Below the pieces are notes generated by a model. The model did no database searches. It saw only the letters and a program-made list of their open reading frames with translations, and was not told the DNA's origin. From Dendrophyllia cribrosa (lineage: Eukaryota > Cnidaria > Anthozoa > Scleractinia > Dendrophylliidae), in assembly GCA_024195265.1 (NCBI GenBank), contig JAJLRJ010000002.1, positions 49,857,853-49,921,852 on the forward strand: DNA of 64,000 nt, in the 5' to 3' direction. The translations under genes were made by a program, and so were the position numbers. Shown here piece by piece: positions 61,718 to 64,000 of this stretch; position 1 is the stretch's first letter; each line of letters opens with the position of its first letter.

Positions 61718-62758
61718 TCAAGGAAAATGTGCCCGCGTGCATCTCCGTATTTGATTATGACTTTTTCTAGCTACGAACCCTTTACACTGTGCAAAAATTC
61801 TGTGAAAACCTTCTCGAAATGCCTTGTTAAACGTGGCGTAAACAAACACTTTAACAGCGGTGTTTAAATAAATCATGCATACAGCAGTCTTAGACAAGTA
61901 CAAAGGAACTTTCAAGTTAGCTAACGTTTCAATGACATCTATGATTGTTATGGGAGCGACGAGGACTAAAAATAAACAAACCAAAACTGCAACCATTTTT
62001 GCTTTTTTTCGCTGTCGGAAGACCAAATCCAGGCTTTGTTTTCGCGCGTTCTCCGACGCGTCAATGTTATAATTAGCATGAAGGCTTCTGAGTAAATCGT
62101 AGATTTTCTTTAGATGCCAATAACTTTTCTTTAGCAGATAACAGTTTATAGGGACAACAATCAGGATTGGTACTAGGCAGAATCCAATTGTAAAAGTCAT
62201 AACTGCGGCTTTAGAGAGAGTTTCCGATAAAAGGCAAATGTTCGAGGTTTTAAATGTTACCGCTTTGTTTGTTTGTTCTTTTCCATTCATTAATCCTACA
62301 CCGCTAAAAAGACAAATAGCAAACACTCCCATAATCGTCCAAAAGGCAACAATAACAAATATTATCGCACTTTTCGACGCGTGTTTTTCGTATAAAAATG
62401 GAAATCTGACGGCTATGAAACGATCAAACGAAATCAGCACGATGTTAAGCCTTGAAACGCCATCGAACAAAACGGTGAACGCGACGACGATATTGCAAGG
62501 TACCATCGTGGTTTTCGAGGTAGATATCTCTTCCAGCAATCGCAGTGGAATCGCAATGGTTGCGACGAAGAAGTCAGAAACAGCCAAACTGAAAACAATG
62601 CAGTTCGTCTTCGTCCGCAAGTTTTGGTTGGTAAAGATGGACAAAATAACCATTGCATTTGTCAGTGCTCCTGTTACGGAGATAAACGACATGAAAGTAA
62701 CAAATGCAGTTCTTCCGATCAGTGAAGTGAAACTCTCGACTTGGCTGGAGTTCTTCAT
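61718..62758 (-). CDS. Class A (rhodopsin-like) GPCR, paralogue B
   Basis: An intronless gene of 346 residues, aligned with paralogue A over 331 positions with 14 substitutions by my reading. It shares SLAVSD, the MVPCNIV and NICLLS cysteines, FDRF, AFWTIMG and LVLVAPI. It differs at TM7: NVFVY becomes KVFVY, putting Lys (codon 61850-61852) at the place of the conserved Asn of NPxxY. Its tail is longer by 15 residues and basic (ARKSHNQIRRCTRAHFP). Six of the 14 substitutions lie in the last 29 shared residues. The long upstream region matches that of paralogue A, so regulation was probably duplicated too. It could be a working receptor with altered activation or one losing function; the open frame is intact. 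Confidence 0.92.
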   Translation of the reverse strand: MKNSSQVESFTSLIGRTAFVTFMSFISVTGALTNAMVILSIFTNQNLRTKTNCIVFSLAVSDFFVATIAIPLRLLEEISTSKTTMVPCNIVVAFTVLFDGVSRLNIVLISFDRFIAVRFPFLYEKHASKSAIIFVIVAFWTIMGVFAICLFSGVGLMNGKEQTNKAVTFKTSNICLLSETLSKAAVMTFTIGFCLVPILIVVPINCYLLKKSYWHLKKIYDLLRSLHANYNIDASENARKQSLDLVFRQRKKAKMVAVLVCLFLVLVAPITIIDVIETLANLKVPLYLSKTAVCMIYLNTAVKVFVYATFNKAFREGFHRIFAQCKGFVARKSHNQIRRCTRAHFP

Positions 62759-63412
62759 TGTGTTGATTTTTATGAATTCATTTTTAATACCACAGCCTTG
62801 TTAAATTCTCGCCTTCCTTTCAGCGGCTAAATTTATAGAATTATCGCCGAAAATCCTCTTTTTAATTAACCACCGAGAGTTGTTTTGTTGCATAAAAAGC
62901 TTAGCCGTCTTGACAAGAAAACCACTTGAAGCCAGACTTAGACTGCAATCAATGCTTAAACGAGTCTGCTATTCAATAAGAGCGGGGTAATTTAAGCCGA
63001 TTTCCACGACAATCTGATAATGTTTTTGCATAAATATATACGTGGTTTATATTACTGCCATTTAAATTTGTATTTTTTTATTTTATCGTTTCTACACCTG
63101 CGCTTAACTGTCCATTAACGATGTTGAACAGGCATCTTGTCCGAAAGAATCAGCCATGTTATACGCGATCCGATTGGTCGAGAGGTTTGTTTTTATGGAA
63201 ATTTACATGGCTTTTGAAACTAGAAACGTACTGCTATTCAGGGTAGTAAATTAAATGAAGCCGAACTTACAAAATCATATCTCGATATCAAATTTTAGCC
63301 TTTCTATAAGGATGTCTAATTAGAATTGTCATTGAGAGATGAAACGTTTTAACAAAACACTGCAATATATTTCAAAAGAACACGTGATAAAGCACAACAT
63401 AAAAAATGGTGT

Positions 63413-63550
63413 ATATATGTTGTAGTTCAATTTTATCCTTGGTTCAATTTTCTTATTTCTTTGTTTGTATTCGTTATCATATATTACCATAGAAAATAAC
63501 GAAGGTAAATCAATATCGAGCCAAGGATAAAATTGAACTACAACATATGC
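63413..63550. mobile_element. Palindromic MITE, right duplication copy
   Basis: Same element and position relative to the GPCR gene as 53520-53658, with TATATATGTTGTAGTTCAAT and its inverse as arms. Confidence 0.9.
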
Positions 63551-64000
63551 ATTGTTTGAAGATGAAAAAAAACTTATATTTACAAAAGTTAAAATACAGA
63601 CATTACACTGCAGTTAACTCATGACATAATGGTTACCGTAACAACGCACACTTTGCGTGAGACTGACGGACCCTGCGTGTCCATGCACTGTGCACGGACT
63701 AAGCGTGAAATTTAAGCCATTAAGTTTGCAATTTTAATTTAAATCTTGTTAACTTTTCTTTTACTTAATTTTAAAAACAAGATCCAACATATGTTTGGAA
63801 GGCGGAGCAAGTAAATTAACGGAAATTAGAACGGAATACCAAGCTAGTCAATATCGAAAAAAAATAGCCTAGAGCAGAAGACGAACATATGAAGTTAAAA
63901 GTCGTCAAATGTTTTCAAAAATTATATTTGAAATCTTAAACCGAGTGCGGTAGCTGGCCAACTGACTAAACTAGAAAACATTATTGCGGAAGCATTGTTT

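Larger units (their letters stand above)
59453..64000. repeat. Segmental duplication, right copy (runs off the window)
   Basis: Partner of 49859-54115. Offsets change from about 9.6 kb at the start to about 10.2 kb near 60.7 kb and 9.9 kb in the GPCR gene, reflecting three main indels: about 730 bp present only here (59813-60542), the 109-bp MITE present only in the left copy, and about 300 bp more on the left near 51.2-51.8 kb. Confidence 0.97.

Overview
The window is nuclear DNA from an animal. The sequence supports a cnidarian, most likely an anthozoan such as a stony coral, although no marker fixes the species. The evidence is: genes split by GT-AG introns; AT-rich intergenic DNA packed with short inverted-repeat transposons and LINE tails; single-exon class A GPCRs in tandem; and animal genes (OXA1L, a KIFC3-type kinesin, CNBD2, a BTBD3/6-type gene). 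No bacterial, viral or plasmid features were seen.

Layout. (1) About 3.5-18.0 kb, minus strand: a CNBD2-like gene. Fourteen exons were placed by splice sites with consistent phase, plus a probable short first exon; its 3' end was not found. Its introns hold inverted-repeat elements, minisatellites and a 5'-truncated LINE flanked by an unusually long 330-bp direct repeat. (2) 20.2-28.3 kb, minus strand: a complete seven-exon OXA1L gene of 510 codons. (3) 31.0-47.0 kb, plus strand: a complete C-terminal-motor kinesin (kinesin-14, KIFC3-like), 903 residues in 15 coding exons, divergent from OXA1L across a repeat-rich 2.7-kb spacer. (4) 49.9-54.1 kb and 59.5-64.0 kb: two copies of a segmental duplication, each with an intronless GPCR gene on the minus strand. 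A third, decayed GPCR fragment lies at the left edge of the right copy. (5) 56.3-58.5 kb, minus strand: a BTB-BACK-PHR gene of BTBD3/6 type. It is a pseudogene with four separate lesions, one a DNA transposon inserted in the BTB domain.

The intact genes do not form a pathway. OXA1L inserts proteins into the mitochondrial inner membrane, the kinesin moves cargo on microtubules, the CNBD2-like protein is predicted to bind cyclic nucleotides or to have lost that ability, and the GPCRs are orphan surface receptors. Gene order looks like ordinary animal gene adjacency. I did not find a convincing new multigene system. The points of most interest are the GPCR duplication with a changed TM7 motif, the complementary loss of key residues in the two CNBD2 domains, the long direct repeats around the LINE, datable transposon insertions, and the recurrent poly-G/poly-C tracts, several of which mark the ends of one repeat family.
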